41,705 nucleotides of DNA from an uncultured Chloroflexota bacterium (GTDB lineage: Bacteria; Chloroflexota; Chloroflexia; Thermomicrobiales; UBA6265). The notes beneath the pieces were generated by a model. The model ran no database searches and was not told the DNA's origin. It saw nothing but the letters and a program-made list of their open reading frames with translations. Positions 24,813 through 32,178 of the stretch are shown here, in pieces. Position 1 is the stretch's first letter. Each line of letters starts with the position of its first letter. Location of the stretch: NCBI GenBank assembly GCA_937901745.1, contig CALGSZ010000162.1, forward strand, positions 1 through 41,705, written 5' to 3'. The position numbers and the translations under genes were made by a program.

Positions 24813-25967
24813 CTAGTGGAAAATGACCACGTCCGGTGGCGGATCGAGAGCGACAGTCTCGGAGGGAGTCAGCGGCGGCAGGTCCTGGTTGTAGAAGATC
24901 TTGATGCCGCCGAACTCCACTCCCTGGTCGCGGATGAAGTGCGTGTAGAGGTCGACCTTGATCGCCGGCTCACCGAAGCCGTCGAAGTCGATCACGAGCT
25001 GCACGCCCGGCACAGGCTCCAGTTGCTCCGCGTTGCGGATCATTCCCTCGGTGAAGCGGTGAACGATGAGGATCTTGGGCGGCAGAGCATGGGCGTCCAC
25101 GATCTGCCCGAGGATGTCCTGGGCGTAGGCGACATCCGAGGCGTCGACGCTACCGATCTCTTCGCCCGGCGCCACCCCCGGCGGCATCGCGAACTCGGGG
25201 TCGATCGCCAGATGGACGAATGGCTTCTCCAACCACGGGCGGACGCGCTCGATCTCCTCCGCCACCGTGCTGTGACCGATCTGAATGTCGAGGATCAGCA
25301 AGAGGCCGTTCTCTTCGCAGAACTCCGCGTATTCGTCAATAATGCTGCGGTCGGTATGGAGGAGATAGGTGTTGTCGTCGGCTGGCCAGTTCTGCGCGAC
25401 GGAGGCGATGACTTCGAGAGCTAGGATGACCGGGCGGGAGGGGTCGGCGGCTTCGTAGGCGGCCTTCTCGGCGCGCATCGCTTCGAGCATTGCCTCCAGG
25501 TCCCCCTCGAAGGTGCCGAGCACGCCCATTGTCGTATTCAGCGGGTGTCCGTAATAGGAGATGATTCGGTAATGGGGCAGAATGGCTCCATCCGGAGAGG
25601 GACCGCTGCCGCCCGGGCCCAGATCGAGATTGGATACGAGCGTCGGCGTGGGACCGGCGGTTGTGGTGGGGATGGGATCGGTCGGCGTCGGAGAGGGTTC
25701 GGCGGTCGGCGTAGGAGTTGCGGCTAGCGCGAGGCGGTCGTCGGGAGGTGCGGCGCTCGGGTGGCCTGCCGGATCGCCCCCGACCGTCGAGGCGACGAGC
25801 ACCAGCAGGAGAACGATCAGCCCGACGATGACGCGCTCCGACGGCGCCCAGGGAGGGAGCGCCGGGATGCGTCGCACTGGCCGTTGCGGAGGGGCTTGCA
25901 GCCACTCCGACGAGAACGGTCGCGGCCCCGCTTGCTGCGCGGGGCGCGGGCCTAGTCGAAGCGGCAC
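24813..25967 (-). CDS. Membrane-anchored protein with Thr/Pro linker and TIM-barrel-like extracytoplasmic domain
   Basis: A 384-residue protein. An Arg/Pro-rich cytoplasmic head (1-45) is followed by one transmembrane helix (VIVGLIVLLLVLVAS), then a Thr/Pro-rich linker (TPTPTAEPSPTPTD, TTTAGPTPT). A domain of about 260 residues then has alternating strands and helices: YRIISYYGHP, LALEVIASVAQ, LLLILDIQIG, VHLAIDPEF, PKILIVHRF, VQLVIDFDGFG, GIKIFYNQD. The order and the acidic residues at strand ends suggest a TIM-barrel glycosidase-like fold, but the catalytic pair cannot be assigned with certainty. The start GTG has a weak ribosome site; an in-frame TAG lies five codons upstream, so this is the only nearby start. 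A good minus-strand promoter lies 225 bases upstream. Confidence 0.7.
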   Translation of the reverse strand: MPLRLGPRPAQQAGPRPFSSEWLQAPPQRPVRRIPALPPWAPSERVIVGLIVLLLVLVASTVGGDPAGHPSAAPPDDRLALAATPTPTAEPSPTPTDPIPTTTAGPTPTLVSNLDLGPGGSGPSPDGAILPHYRIISYYGHPLNTTMGVLGTFEGDLEAMLEAMRAEKAAYEAADPSRPVILALEVIASVAQNWPADDNTYLLHTDRSIIDEYAEFCEENGLLLILDIQIGHSTVAEEIERVRPWLEKPFVHLAIDPEFAMPPGVAPGEEIGSVDASDVAYAQDILGQIVDAHALPPKILIVHRFTEGMIRNAEQLEPVPGVQLVIDFDGFGEPAIKVDLYTHFIRDQGVEFGGIKIFYNQDLPPLTPSETVALDPPPDVVIFH

Positions 25968-26408
25968 GGCGCCGAACCGCTAGGCACGCGGGCCACGTGC
26001 GCAGCAACTGATGGGCGAGCTTCGCGGGGTCGCACCTCGCCAATTCCTCCCAGTCAACGCTGCCCATGCATCGCCGGACCGCGCCTGCGCGATGCCCGAG
26101 CTTGGGGCGTCCGGGGTTGACGCGCGGGGTTCAGCGATAATCCCGGCCGACACGGAGGTCTCGCCGCCAGCCCGGCACTTCCCCCGCACGTAGGATACGG
26201 GGCCCAGGACCTTTGTCAAGTTTGTCACAGGCGCGGCATAGCTCATTAGGCACTCTGGACGGTTTTCTCACCGCCGAGAGCGCCTGCTGATCATACGAGT
26301 GCCTGGACGGCGCATGGTGCGCTCGCGGCGAGCGTTTGCCGTTGCGTTGTATAAGGGCGGTGCACGATGGGGCGTCGGGGTGATGCCCGGTGAGGTAGGA
26401 GGCCTTAG
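25968..26408. other. Divergent intergenic region
   Basis: This 440-base gap separates the minus-strand membrane-anchored protein gene from the plus-strand small repeat protein gene. It contains a clear minus-strand promoter (26192-26219) and two direct copies of TTTGTCA at 26212-26218 and 26221-26227. A TATAAG at 26350-26355 may be the -10 box for the plus-strand gene, though with no good -35. No gene is supported. Confidence 0.5.
26192..26219 (-). promoter_or_regulatory. Sigma-70-type promoter for the membrane-anchored protein gene
   Basis: On the minus strand, TTGACA (consensus -35, 26219-26214) is followed after 16 bases by TATCCT (26197-26192), which matches four of the six -10 consensus bases. 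Transcription would begin near 26185, giving a leader of about 220 bases before the GTG at 25967. Confidence 0.5.
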
Positions 26409-26642
26409 ATGAGCGATTTGCAGAGGCAGGATGCGTTTGGCGCGCAGGTCGCGTTCGCGCGGGTGGCGACCGCGTTGGCGTTCGTGAGCATCGGCGCGCT
26501 TGCGCTTGGGCGGCTGGCGATCAAGAAGATGGCTGTCCAGAAGTTCGCGCTGGAAGAGGGCAAGATCCAGCGGCTGACGATCGATGAGCTGGAGGTTGGC
26601 CGGCTGCGCGTCAAGGAGCTGGTCCAGGACAGCGAGTCTTAG
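26409..26642 (+). CDS. Small protein with short hydrophobic repeats, possible membrane-linked beta-solenoid
   Basis: A 77-residue protein of unknown function. Residues 12-32 (VAFARVATALAFVSIGALAL) are hydrophobic and could be a membrane helix. From about residue 28, a five-residue pattern with a large aliphatic at fixed spacing follows: LALGRL, AIKKM, AVQKF, LTIDEL, EVGRL, RVKEL. This is like pentapeptide-repeat or other short-repeat solenoids. The start ATG follows TAGGAGG by 7 bases, a strong ribosome site. It is flanked by non-coding DNA on both sides, so probably monocistronic. It shares a repeat-plus-hydrophobic-segment plan with the larger protein at 15487-16020 but no clear sequence identity. 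Confidence 0.7.
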   Translation: MSDLQRQDAFGAQVAFARVATALAFVSIGALALGRLAIKKMAVQKFALEEGKIQRLTIDELEVGRLRVKELVQDSES

Positions 26643-26842
26643 AGGCAGCGCGGAGGGGCACCCTCCCCTACATGAACACGATGATCGGCGTGAGCACCGT
26701 ACATCGGCGCAGGAGCAGAACGAGTGGCTGTCTCCGATACGGGCGCGGGCTTAGGGCTTCATGGGAGCAGGAAGCTCGGCGCAGATGGCGATGCTCGCGC
26801 CGATCGGACCGCGCGTGCCTTCTAGGCTTGTTGGATTCGTAT

Positions 26843-27136
26843 CTAGGCGCGGACCTCAGCCAGAGCCTTGGCGACCTCGCGCTCGATCTCTTCAGCCGGC
26901 ACGTCCTTGAATGCCTCGCCGATGTCGTCCAGGATCGCAAAGTTCTGCTCCCGCTTCTCGTCGTGGCGGTTCAGGTGCATCAAATCCTCGGTAGAGACGA
27001 GTGTCGCCACCGGGATGCTGCCCTCCTCCACAAGCACCCGCACTTCCCGGCGGGATACCGTGTCGAGGAGCTGACTCCAATTCTGGCGAGCCTCTAACGC
27101 TGCTACCGTCTTGGTTGGCGGTTGTTCCTCGGACAT
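26843..27136 (-). CDS. Phd/YefM-type antitoxin without an adjacent toxin
   Basis: A 97-residue protein. The first 60 residues follow the Phd/YefM antitoxin N-terminal fold: VAALEARQNWSQLLDTVSRREVRVLVEEGSIPVATLVSTEDL, which dimerises and binds the operator. The C-terminal part is a long charged helix (EIEREVAKALAEVR), which in such proteins covers the toxin. The usual partner is a PIN, RelE or Doc gene immediately downstream. Here 200 non-coding bases and then the plus-strand gene ending at 26642 follow, so it is an orphan. The ATG at 27136 is preferred; longer in-frame starts add residues unlike the family. The ribosome site is weak. It is divergent from fdhF. Confidence 0.75.
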   Translation of the reverse strand: MSEEQPPTKTVAALEARQNWSQLLDTVSRREVRVLVEEGSIPVATLVSTEDLMHLNRHDEKREQNFAILDDIGEAFKDVPAEEIEREVAKALAEVRA

Positions 27137-27220
27137 CGCTCGTTTTCCGACGTGTCCGCAATGGGACGCACTGACACCTGGTGAAAACTCTACATTGGTG
27201 AATTTCGATCGGATGGCCCC

Positions 27221-27307
27221 ATGCCTTATCCCGATCTCCAAGTCAAGAAATGGACTCCGGTGCGGGGAGATCTGCCCGCTTGCCCGGCGTCAACGTTGGC
27301 AAAGGGG
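27221..27307 (+). other. Out-of-frame coding segment likely to be the true N-terminus of the fdhF-like protein
   Basis: From the ATG at 27221 this frame reads MPYPDLQVKKWTPVRG and continues to LAKG at 27307. It looks like real protein and would join KG to VYHWRIELVLPEISP of the main frame after a -1 shift. The joint is the heptamer AAAGGGG (27301-27307), in phase as A_AAG_GGG. Without the shift this frame ends at a TGA near 27365. A missing G in the run, or frameshifting, would explain it. Confidence 0.55.
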
Positions 27308-29619
27308 TTTATCATTGGCGCATCGAGTTGGTGCTGCCCGAGATCAGCCCCGAGGAACTGCCCGTGACCGCGAAATCCAGGATTCCCCACCGGCTCTGGA
27401 CTCCCGCCCATTGGGCGAGCTTGAAACCGTTCGGCATCGGCGAGCAGCACCCGAACAACTTCAATGAGATCGCTCGCGCGCTGTGGGAGAACCGGGACGA
27501 GGCCGCCTATGCGTGGCGCATCCTCTCCCAGGGCGCCTGCGATGGCTGTGCCCTCGGCGTGGCCGGCTTGCACGACTGGACGATTCCCGGCATCCACCTC
27601 TGCAACATCCGCCTGCGGCTCCTCCGCCTCAACACGATGCCGGCGCTCGATGCCCGGCTCCTCGAAAATGTGTCGGCGCTGCGCGGCAAGACGAGCGCGG
27701 AGCTGCGCGACCTCGGCCGTCTCCCCTATCCGATGGTGCGGCGCGCTGGCGAGCCGGGATTCCGCCGCGTCTCCTGGAATGAGGCGCTGGACCTGATCGC
27801 CGGGCGCATCCAACGGGCCGGCCCAGAGCGGATCGCCTTCTACCTGACGAGCCGCGGCGTGCCGAACGAGACCTATTACGCGGCGCAGAAGGCGGCCCGG
27901 GCGATGGGCACGAACTCGATCGACAACGCCGCCCGCATCTGCCACGCGCCGAGCACGTTTGCGCTCAAATCGGCGCTCGGCGTCGCGGCGACGACCTGCT
28001 CCTACAGCGACTGGATCGGCACCGATCTCCTCGTCTTCGTCGGCGCAAATCCGGCGAACAACCAGCCGGTGACGACGAAGTACATGTACTACGCGAAGAA
28101 GGCTGGCACCCGGATCGTCCTCGTCAATGCGTACCGCGAGCCGGGCATGGAGCGGTATTGGGTGCCCTCGATCATTGAGAGCGCGCTCTTCGGGACGCGA
28201 CTGGCCGAGCGCACATTCCTGATCAATACCGGCGGCGATATCGCATTCCTCAGCGGCGCACTCAAGCACATCATCGAGCGCAACCTCTTCGACCAGGAGT
28301 TCATCAGCAACTACACCGCCGGGTTCGAGGAGCTACGTGCCGCGGTCGAGGCGATGGATTGGGCCGAACTGGAGCGTATCTCCGGCACGACGACTGCCGA
28401 GATGCGCGGCTTCGGAGAGCTCGTCGGCACGGCCAAGACTGCCGTCTTCGTCTGGAGCATGGGCACGACGCAGCACGTCTACGGCGAAGACAACGTGCGG
28501 GCGATCCTCAATCTTGGCCTCACGCGCGGCTTCGTCGGGCGCGATCGCTGCGGCCTGATGCCGATCCGCGGTCACTCCGGCGTCCAAGGCGGCGCGGAGA
28601 TGGGCGCCTACTCTACCGCGTTTCCCGGCGGCCACCCGATCACCCCGGAAACCGCCGCTCAGCTCAGCGCCGAATGGGGCTTCCCCGTGCCCGATCAGCC
28701 CGGCATGACCGCGCCGGAGATGATCGACGCCGCCCATCAGGGAACGCTCGACGTCCTTTACTCCGCTGGCGGCAACTTCCTGGAGACGATGCCAGATCCC
28801 GAGTATGTCGAGGAGGCGCTCGCTCGCGTACCGCTGCGCGTCCACCAGGACATCGTCCTCTCTAGCCAGATGCTGGTCGATCCGGCCGAGACGGTTGTCC
28901 TCCTACCGGCCGCGACCCGCTACGAGACGCCAGGCGGCGTGACGCAAACCTCGACCGAGCGGAGAATTATGTTCAGTCCGGAAATTCCTGGCAGGCGGAT
29001 CGGCGAGGCACGTCCGGAATGGGAGATCTTCCTCGATCTCGCGCGCCGCGTGCGTCCAGATTTGGCGGACCGCCTGACGTACCCGAATACGCGGGCGCTG
29101 CGGGAGGAGATCGCCCGCGTGGTGCCGATGTACGACGGTATCCAGCATTTGCGCAAGACTGGCGACCAGGTCCAGTACGGCGGGCCGCACCTTTGCGCTG
29201 GCTGGAAGTTCCCGACGCCCGATGGCAAGGCGCGCTTCGCCCCGGTGCCGCTGCCGCGTATCGAGTTGCCGGAGGGCAAATTCCTCGTCTCCACCCGGCG
29301 CGGCAAGCAGTTCAACAGCATGGTCCACGAGCGAACCGACGCGATCACCGGCGCCGCGCGCGATGCCGTCTTCATGAACGGCGCGGACGCGGCCCGGCTC
29401 GGCCTGCGGGAGGGAGACCGCATTCGATTGCGCAGCGAGCACGGCGTCTTCGAGGGGCGGGTCAAGCTCGCGCCGGTGACGCCGCGCAACCTGCAAGTCC
29501 ACTGGCCGGAAGGGAATGTCCTCCTCGATCCGGTGCGCCGCTCTCCTCGCTCCCGCATCCCCGACTACAACGCCGTCGTCAGCGTCGAGCGCATCGACGC
29601 TGCTCGCGCGGCGGACTGA
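27250..29619 (+). CDS. FdhF/YdeP-family molybdopterin oxidoreductase (formate dehydrogenase alpha-like)
   Basis: A 789-residue molybdopterin enzyme close to the YdeP/FdhF branch of the DMSO-reductase superfamily. An N-terminal cysteine set (ACDGCALGVAGL...HLC) replaces the usual CxxC-x3-C Fe-S pattern. The molybdenum ligand should be Cys231 in ARICHAPST, matching the Sec/Cys of formate dehydrogenases. The cofactor-binding parts include VFVGANPANNQPVTTKY, the RDRCGLMPIRGHSGVQGGAEMG region and, from about residue 675, the C-terminal MopB-binding domain (STRRGKQFNSMVHE). True substrates of this branch are uncertain. There is no twin-arginine leader, so it should be cytoplasmic. The printed start (ATG 27250) gives an unconvincing N-terminus; the native one is probably at 27221 in another frame. 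fdhD follows 5 bases later. Confidence 0.88.
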   Translation: MDSGAGRSARLPGVNVGKGVYHWRIELVLPEISPEELPVTAKSRIPHRLWTPAHWASLKPFGIGEQHPNNFNEIARALWENRDEAAYAWRILSQGACDGCALGVAGLHDWTIPGIHLCNIRLRLLRLNTMPALDARLLENVSALRGKTSAELRDLGRLPYPMVRRAGEPGFRRVSWNEALDLIAGRIQRAGPERIAFYLTSRGVPNETYYAAQKAARAMGTNSIDNAARICHAPSTFALKSALGVAATTCSYSDWIGTDLLVFVGANPANNQPVTTKYMYYAKKAGTRIVLVNAYREPGMERYWVPSIIESALFGTRLAERTFLINTGGDIAFLSGALKHIIERNLFDQEFISNYTAGFEELRAAVEAMDWAELERISGTTTAEMRGFGELVGTAKTAVFVWSMGTTQHVYGEDNVRAILNLGLTRGFVGRDRCGLMPIRGHSGVQGGAEMGAYSTAFPGGHPITPETAAQLSAEWGFPVPDQPGMTAPEMIDAAHQGTLDVLYSAGGNFLETMPDPEYVEEALARVPLRVHQDIVLSSQMLVDPAETVVLLPAATRYETPGGVTQTSTERRIMFSPEIPGRRIGEARPEWEIFLDLARRVRPDLADRLTYPNTRALREEIARVVPMYDGIQHLRKTGDQVQYGGPHLCAGWKFPTPDGKARFAPVPLPRIELPEGKFLVSTRRGKQFNSMVHERTDAITGAARDAVFMNGADAARLGLREGDRIRLRSEHGVFEGRVKLAPVTPRNLQVHWPEGNVLLDPVRRSPRSRIPDYNAVVSVERIDAARAAD

Positions 29620-29624
29620 CCGCC

Positions 29625-30524
29625 ATGGACGCACGACCCGGAAGCCAAACCCGCGCTGCCGTCGTCACGATCGAGGGGCGTCGCCCGCGTCGCCACACCG
29701 ATGTTCTGGCGACGGAAGAGCCGCTGGAGATCCGCCTCGATATCGGCCAGGGAGCGGCGCCACTCGTCGTCACGATGCGCACGCCCGGCGCAGACTTCGA
29801 GCTGGCGGCCGGCTTTCTCTTCTCAGAGGGAATCGTTCGCTCTCGCGAGGAGATCAAGGAGATCCGCTACTGCGTCGATCGCGAGCGCGATGGGGCGCAG
29901 CAATACAACGTTGTCACGGTCGAGCTACGACAGGGTGACATCGGAGATCGGATAGCTGCCCGCTCCTTCACGATGACGGGCGCGTGTGGCGTGTGCGGCA
30001 AGTCGAGTCTCGACGCGTTGAGCCTCGCGGGGCTGGAGCCACTGCCCGCCGGGCCGAAGGTCCCAATCGAAACGCTCTACGGGCTGCCGGAGACGTTGCG
30101 CGAGCGCCAGCGAGTCTTCGCGCGGACGGGCGGCTTGCATGCCGCGGCGCTGTTCGATGCGTCCGGGAAGCTCCTGGCGCTGCGGGAAGATATCGGGCGG
30201 CACAACGCGCTCGATAAGCTGGTCGGCTGGGCGCTGCTGGAGGGACGCATCCCCTTGCGGGACGGAATCATCCTCGTCAGCGGCCGGGCGAGCTACGAGC
30301 TGACGCAAAAGACGGTCGCGGCCGGTGCGCCGATCCTCTGCGCCGTCTCCGCGCCGAGCAGCCTGGCCGTCGCGCTCGCCCGCAGGTTCAACCTAACGCT
30401 TGTCGGCTTCCTGCGAGGCAAGCGAGCCAACGTCTACCATGGGCTCGATCGCCTGCAAATCGACGCTGAAGCACCAACTCTGGCCGCTGATTCCGGGCGC
30501 GACGCGGAGCCGGCCTCGCCGTAA
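29625..30524 (+). CDS. fdhD: Formate dehydrogenase accessory sulfurtransferase FdhD
   Basis: A 299-residue FdhD. This protein carries sulfur from a cysteine desulfurase to the molybdenum cofactor of formate dehydrogenases, which need the sulfide ligand for activity. The sulfur-carrier motif CGVCGKSS lies near residue 121. Other family blocks are LATEEPLEIRL, LAAGFLFSEGIV, TGGLHAAALFD, REDIGRHNALDKLVG, LVSGRASYELTQK and VGFLRGKRANVYHG. The ATG at 29625 lies 5 bases after the fdhF-like stop, so the two are surely co-transcribed. This supports the neighbour being a sulfurated Mo-bis-MGD enzyme. A GTG-less long frame upstream in the same phase is only overlap with fdhF and is ignored. Confidence 0.95.
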   Translation: MDARPGSQTRAAVVTIEGRRPRRHTDVLATEEPLEIRLDIGQGAAPLVVTMRTPGADFELAAGFLFSEGIVRSREEIKEIRYCVDRERDGAQQYNVVTVELRQGDIGDRIAARSFTMTGACGVCGKSSLDALSLAGLEPLPAGPKVPIETLYGLPETLRERQRVFARTGGLHAAALFDASGKLLALREDIGRHNALDKLVGWALLEGRIPLRDGIILVSGRASYELTQKTVAAGAPILCAVSAPSSLAVALARRFNLTLVGFLRGKRANVYHGLDRLQIDAEAPTLAADSGRDAEPASP

Positions 30525-30816
30525 GCGTTGACGGACCGTTCACCTACGCGACGACGGTCGCGGCCGTATTCAATCACTTCCGGTTAGATGCGATAGGAGT
30601 TGCCAGGGAGTGATCCTGCCCGCCGCCATTGATGGTGAACCGGGCAGGATGAAATTGCGGGGTTTGCTCGAGATGTCGCGCTTCGTGGCCTCCCGAGGAC
30701 GCTGGAGCCTGCCTCTGACGATTGCGGTTGTCCGCTGAAAACCGCGCGGTTCGCGCGTCTGAGTCCCTTTGGCTAGCTCCTGGCGTCCCGGAGGTTGTTA
30801 CCGCTGCAAGCCCGGA
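30525..30816. other. Intergenic region after fdhD
   Basis: The 290 bases beyond fdhD contain a hairpin at 30613-30650 and otherwise no supported gene. A plus-strand frame of 73 residues at 30722-30943 is Arg/Ala-rich and lacks a ribosome site; it is the shadow of the small minus-strand peptide gene. Confidence 0.45.
30613..30650 (+). terminator. Hairpin downstream of fdhD
   Basis: ATCCTGCCCG and CGGGCAGGAT form a perfect 10-bp stem around an 18-base loop that has its own CCAT/ATGG pairing. It lacks a T-run, so it may be a weak or factor-aided terminator of the fdhF-fdhD transcript, 89 bases after the stop. Confidence 0.45.
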
Positions 30817-30882
30817 TCAGAAGATCAGGATCAAGAGCAGGATAATCAGGATCAGGAGAACTGCTCCACCACCGATATACAC
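30817..30882 (-). CDS. 21-residue hydrophobic membrane peptide
   Basis: The minus strand encodes MYIGGGAVLLILIILLLILIF, counting the GTG as Met, too short for ordinary gene calling. It is preceded by AGGAAGG, which ends 8 bases before the GTG, an excellent ribosome site. The peptide is a glycine turn followed by 15 aliphatic residues, enough for one membrane helix. Very similar short Gly-Gly-Gly plus Leu/Ile proteins occur as unannotated hypotheticals in other bacteria, though I cannot check this. The plus strand shows it as ATCAGGATCA-type repeats, which are simply Leu/Ile codons. A good hairpin separates it from the nitroreductase gene upstream on the same strand. Function unknown. Confidence 0.55.
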   Translation of the reverse strand: MYIGGGAVLLILIILLLILIF

Positions 30883-30967
30883 GTCTCATGCCTTCCTGTG
30901 TGCGCCGTATCGCGCAAGCGCCCGGCGCCGTCGCCGGACTTAGCACAGAGAAATGCACGCCGCGTGC

Positions 30968-30995
30968 CACTCCCGGGCACGATTGCCCGGGAGTG
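30968..30995 (-). terminator. Hairpin terminator after the nitroreductase gene
   Basis: CACTCCCGGGCA and TGCCCGGGAGTG form a perfect 12-bp stem with a 4-base loop, starting 29 bases after the nitroreductase stop on the minus strand. There is no T-run on either side, so termination strength is uncertain. It is the only strong structure between the nitroreductase and the small peptide gene. Confidence 0.55.
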
Positions 30996-31023
30996 CGTGT
31001 CTGAATGACTGGAAAAGCGTGGA

Positions 31024-31578
31024 TCAGCGACGGTTACCGTAGCGGTTGTAGCTGACGATCTCCTCGAGCGGCTTGCGCCCGCCCGCCACCGGGTTCGGGC
31101 GGTGATCCTTCGTGGTTACGGGGTAGCCGAGCACGACGACCGAGTGCGCGTGACGCTCCGGCGGAATTCCCAGGATGCGCTTCGCCTCGGCGCGCTGCTC
31201 CTCCGTGCCGTACCAGGCTGTGCCGCCGCCAAGTCCTAGCAGTCGCGCCGCGATCAGCAGCCGCTCGGTGATCCGTCCCTCGTCGAATGCTTCAGTGGTC
31301 GGGTTATCGCCGTCAAGGACGATCGCGATCGCTAGCGGCGCATCCGCCACCCAGTTGATGTTCGGGCGCAGCTCGCTGATCCGTCGCAGCACGTCCTTGT
31401 CGTCAATGACGATGAAGTGCCACGGCTGCGAGTTGCGGGAGCTTCCCGTCCAGCGGGCAACCTCTAGTAGCTCCTGCACCACGTCCGGCGGGATGGGATC
31501 CGGCCGGTACAGCCGCGCCTGCCGGACCTTACGCAGCTCCGCCACCGCCGCTTTGGCGTTCTCGACTGCCAGCGACAT
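31024..31578 (-). CDS. Nitroreductase-family FMN oxidoreductase
   Basis: A 184-residue nitroreductase-fold flavoprotein. The FMN-phosphate site is shown by RQARLYRPDPIP near residue 20 and the GSSRNSQPWHFIVI segment near residue 50. The second FMN contact region is LGLGGGTAWYGTEEQRAEAKRILGIPPERHAHSVVVLGYP. Such enzymes form homodimers in the cytoplasm and reduce nitro compounds, quinones or flavins with NAD(P)H, or have specialised roles; the substrate is not predictable. The ATG at 31578 follows AAGGAGGGGAG by about 8 bases, so the longer in-frame start at 31737, which overlaps the cadC promoter, is rejected. It is divergent from cadC. Confidence 0.88.
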   Translation of the reverse strand: MSLAVENAKAAVAELRKVRQARLYRPDPIPPDVVQELLEVARWTGSSRNSQPWHFIVIDDKDVLRRISELRPNINWVADAPLAIAIVLDGDNPTTEAFDEGRITERLLIAARLLGLGGGTAWYGTEEQRAEAKRILGIPPERHAHSVVVLGYPVTTKDHRPNPVAGGRKPLEEIVSYNRYGNRR

Positions 31579-31682
31579 CGTCTGTCTCCCCTCCTTGCGC
31601 CGCCGGCGCCATGCCTCCGGCGGCAACGCTCTGGCATCGGCCACTGCTCCGTACGGTCCGCCCTCGGCGCGAGCGTTGCGCC

Positions 31683-31711
31683 TTGCGACGGAGCCGCCGT
31701 TGCGGTATAGT
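31683..31711 (+). promoter_or_regulatory. Promoter of the cadC-cadA operon
   Basis: TTGCGA (31683-31688), a 17-base spacer and TATAGT (31706-31711) form a good sigma-70 promoter. Transcription should start near 31718, which lies inside the adjacent inverted repeat, so a bound repressor would block initiation. Confidence 0.65.
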
Positions 31712-31712
31712 C

Positions 31713-31732
31713 TAACAATAATTGAATTGTTA
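31713..31732. promoter_or_regulatory. Probable ArsR/CadC operator
   Basis: TAACAAT and ATTGTTA form a perfect 7-bp inverted repeat separated by 6 bases, an AT-rich island in GC-rich DNA. It overlaps the predicted transcription start of the cadC-cadA operon. AT-rich imperfect dyads of this kind are the usual targets of ArsR/SmtB repressors, which leave the DNA when metal binds. Confidence 0.6.
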
Positions 31733-31773
31733 TTCATCTATTGAGACACCGTCTCTACTTTGGACCCAAGCCG

Positions 31774-32178
31774 ATGCCACGACCCCGCAAGACCGACCAG
31801 CTCCTGACCGGCGCCGACCTGGCGTGCGACGACCGCGTCGTTCACGTCGAGGCCGTGCGGGCGGCGCGCGCCAGTCTGCCCACCGGTCAGATGCTTGCCC
31901 GGCTCGCTGCCCTCTTCGCCGCGCTCGGCGATCCAACCCGGCTGCGCATCGTCGCCGCCCTGGCGGACCGCGAGCTCTGCGTTTGTGACCTTGCCGCCGC
32001 GGTCGGGCAAACCGAATCTGCTGTCTCTCATCATCTGCGGACGCTGCGCGAGCTAGGTCTGGTGCGCCCCCGGCGGGAGGGCCGGCTCGTCTACTACGCG
32101 CTCGACGACGAGCACGTCGCTGACCTCTACCACCGCGCCGCCGACCACGTCGCGCATCGCGTGGAGGAGCGCCAGTGA
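31774..32178 (+). CDS. cadC: ArsR/SmtB-family metal-responsive repressor, CadC-like
   Basis: A 134-residue winged-helix repressor. The N-terminal tail carries Cys18 (DLACDD), and the alpha-3-like helix has ELCVCDLA with Cys69 and Cys71. This is the CadC arrangement for thiolate-rich Cd/Pb/Zn sensing. The recognition helix is TESAVSHHLRTLRELGLV, and the wing is RREGRLVYYAL. The C-terminal helix has DEHVADLYHRAADHVAHR, whose His/Asp residues could form the alpha-5 zinc site. It should repress its own operon until metal binds. The ATG at 31774 is chosen; a TTG at 31741 in frame would add 11 residues. Neither has a clear ribosome site. The stop overlaps the pump gene start by 4 bases (GTGA). Confidence 0.88.
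   Translation: MPRPRKTDQLLTGADLACDDRVVHVEAVRAARASLPTGQMLARLAALFAALGDPTRLRIVAALADRELCVCDLAAAVGQTESAVSHHLRTLRELGLVRPRREGRLVYYALDDEHVADLYHRAADHVAHRVEERQ

Noticed and set aside
26668..26940. Possible toxin partner (90 residues, minus strand) for the Phd/YefM antitoxin
   Set aside because: The frame overlaps the antitoxin gene, is Arg/Ser-rich and shows no PIN, RelE or Doc features.
29019..29624. N-terminal 202-residue extension of the fdhD frame
   Set aside because: It overlaps the fdhF-like gene out of frame, and FdhD homology starts near the ATG at 29625.
30817..30860. ATCAGGATCA-type direct repeats
   Set aside because: They are explained as Leu/Ile codons of the small hydrophobic peptide on the minus strand rather than an independent repeat element.
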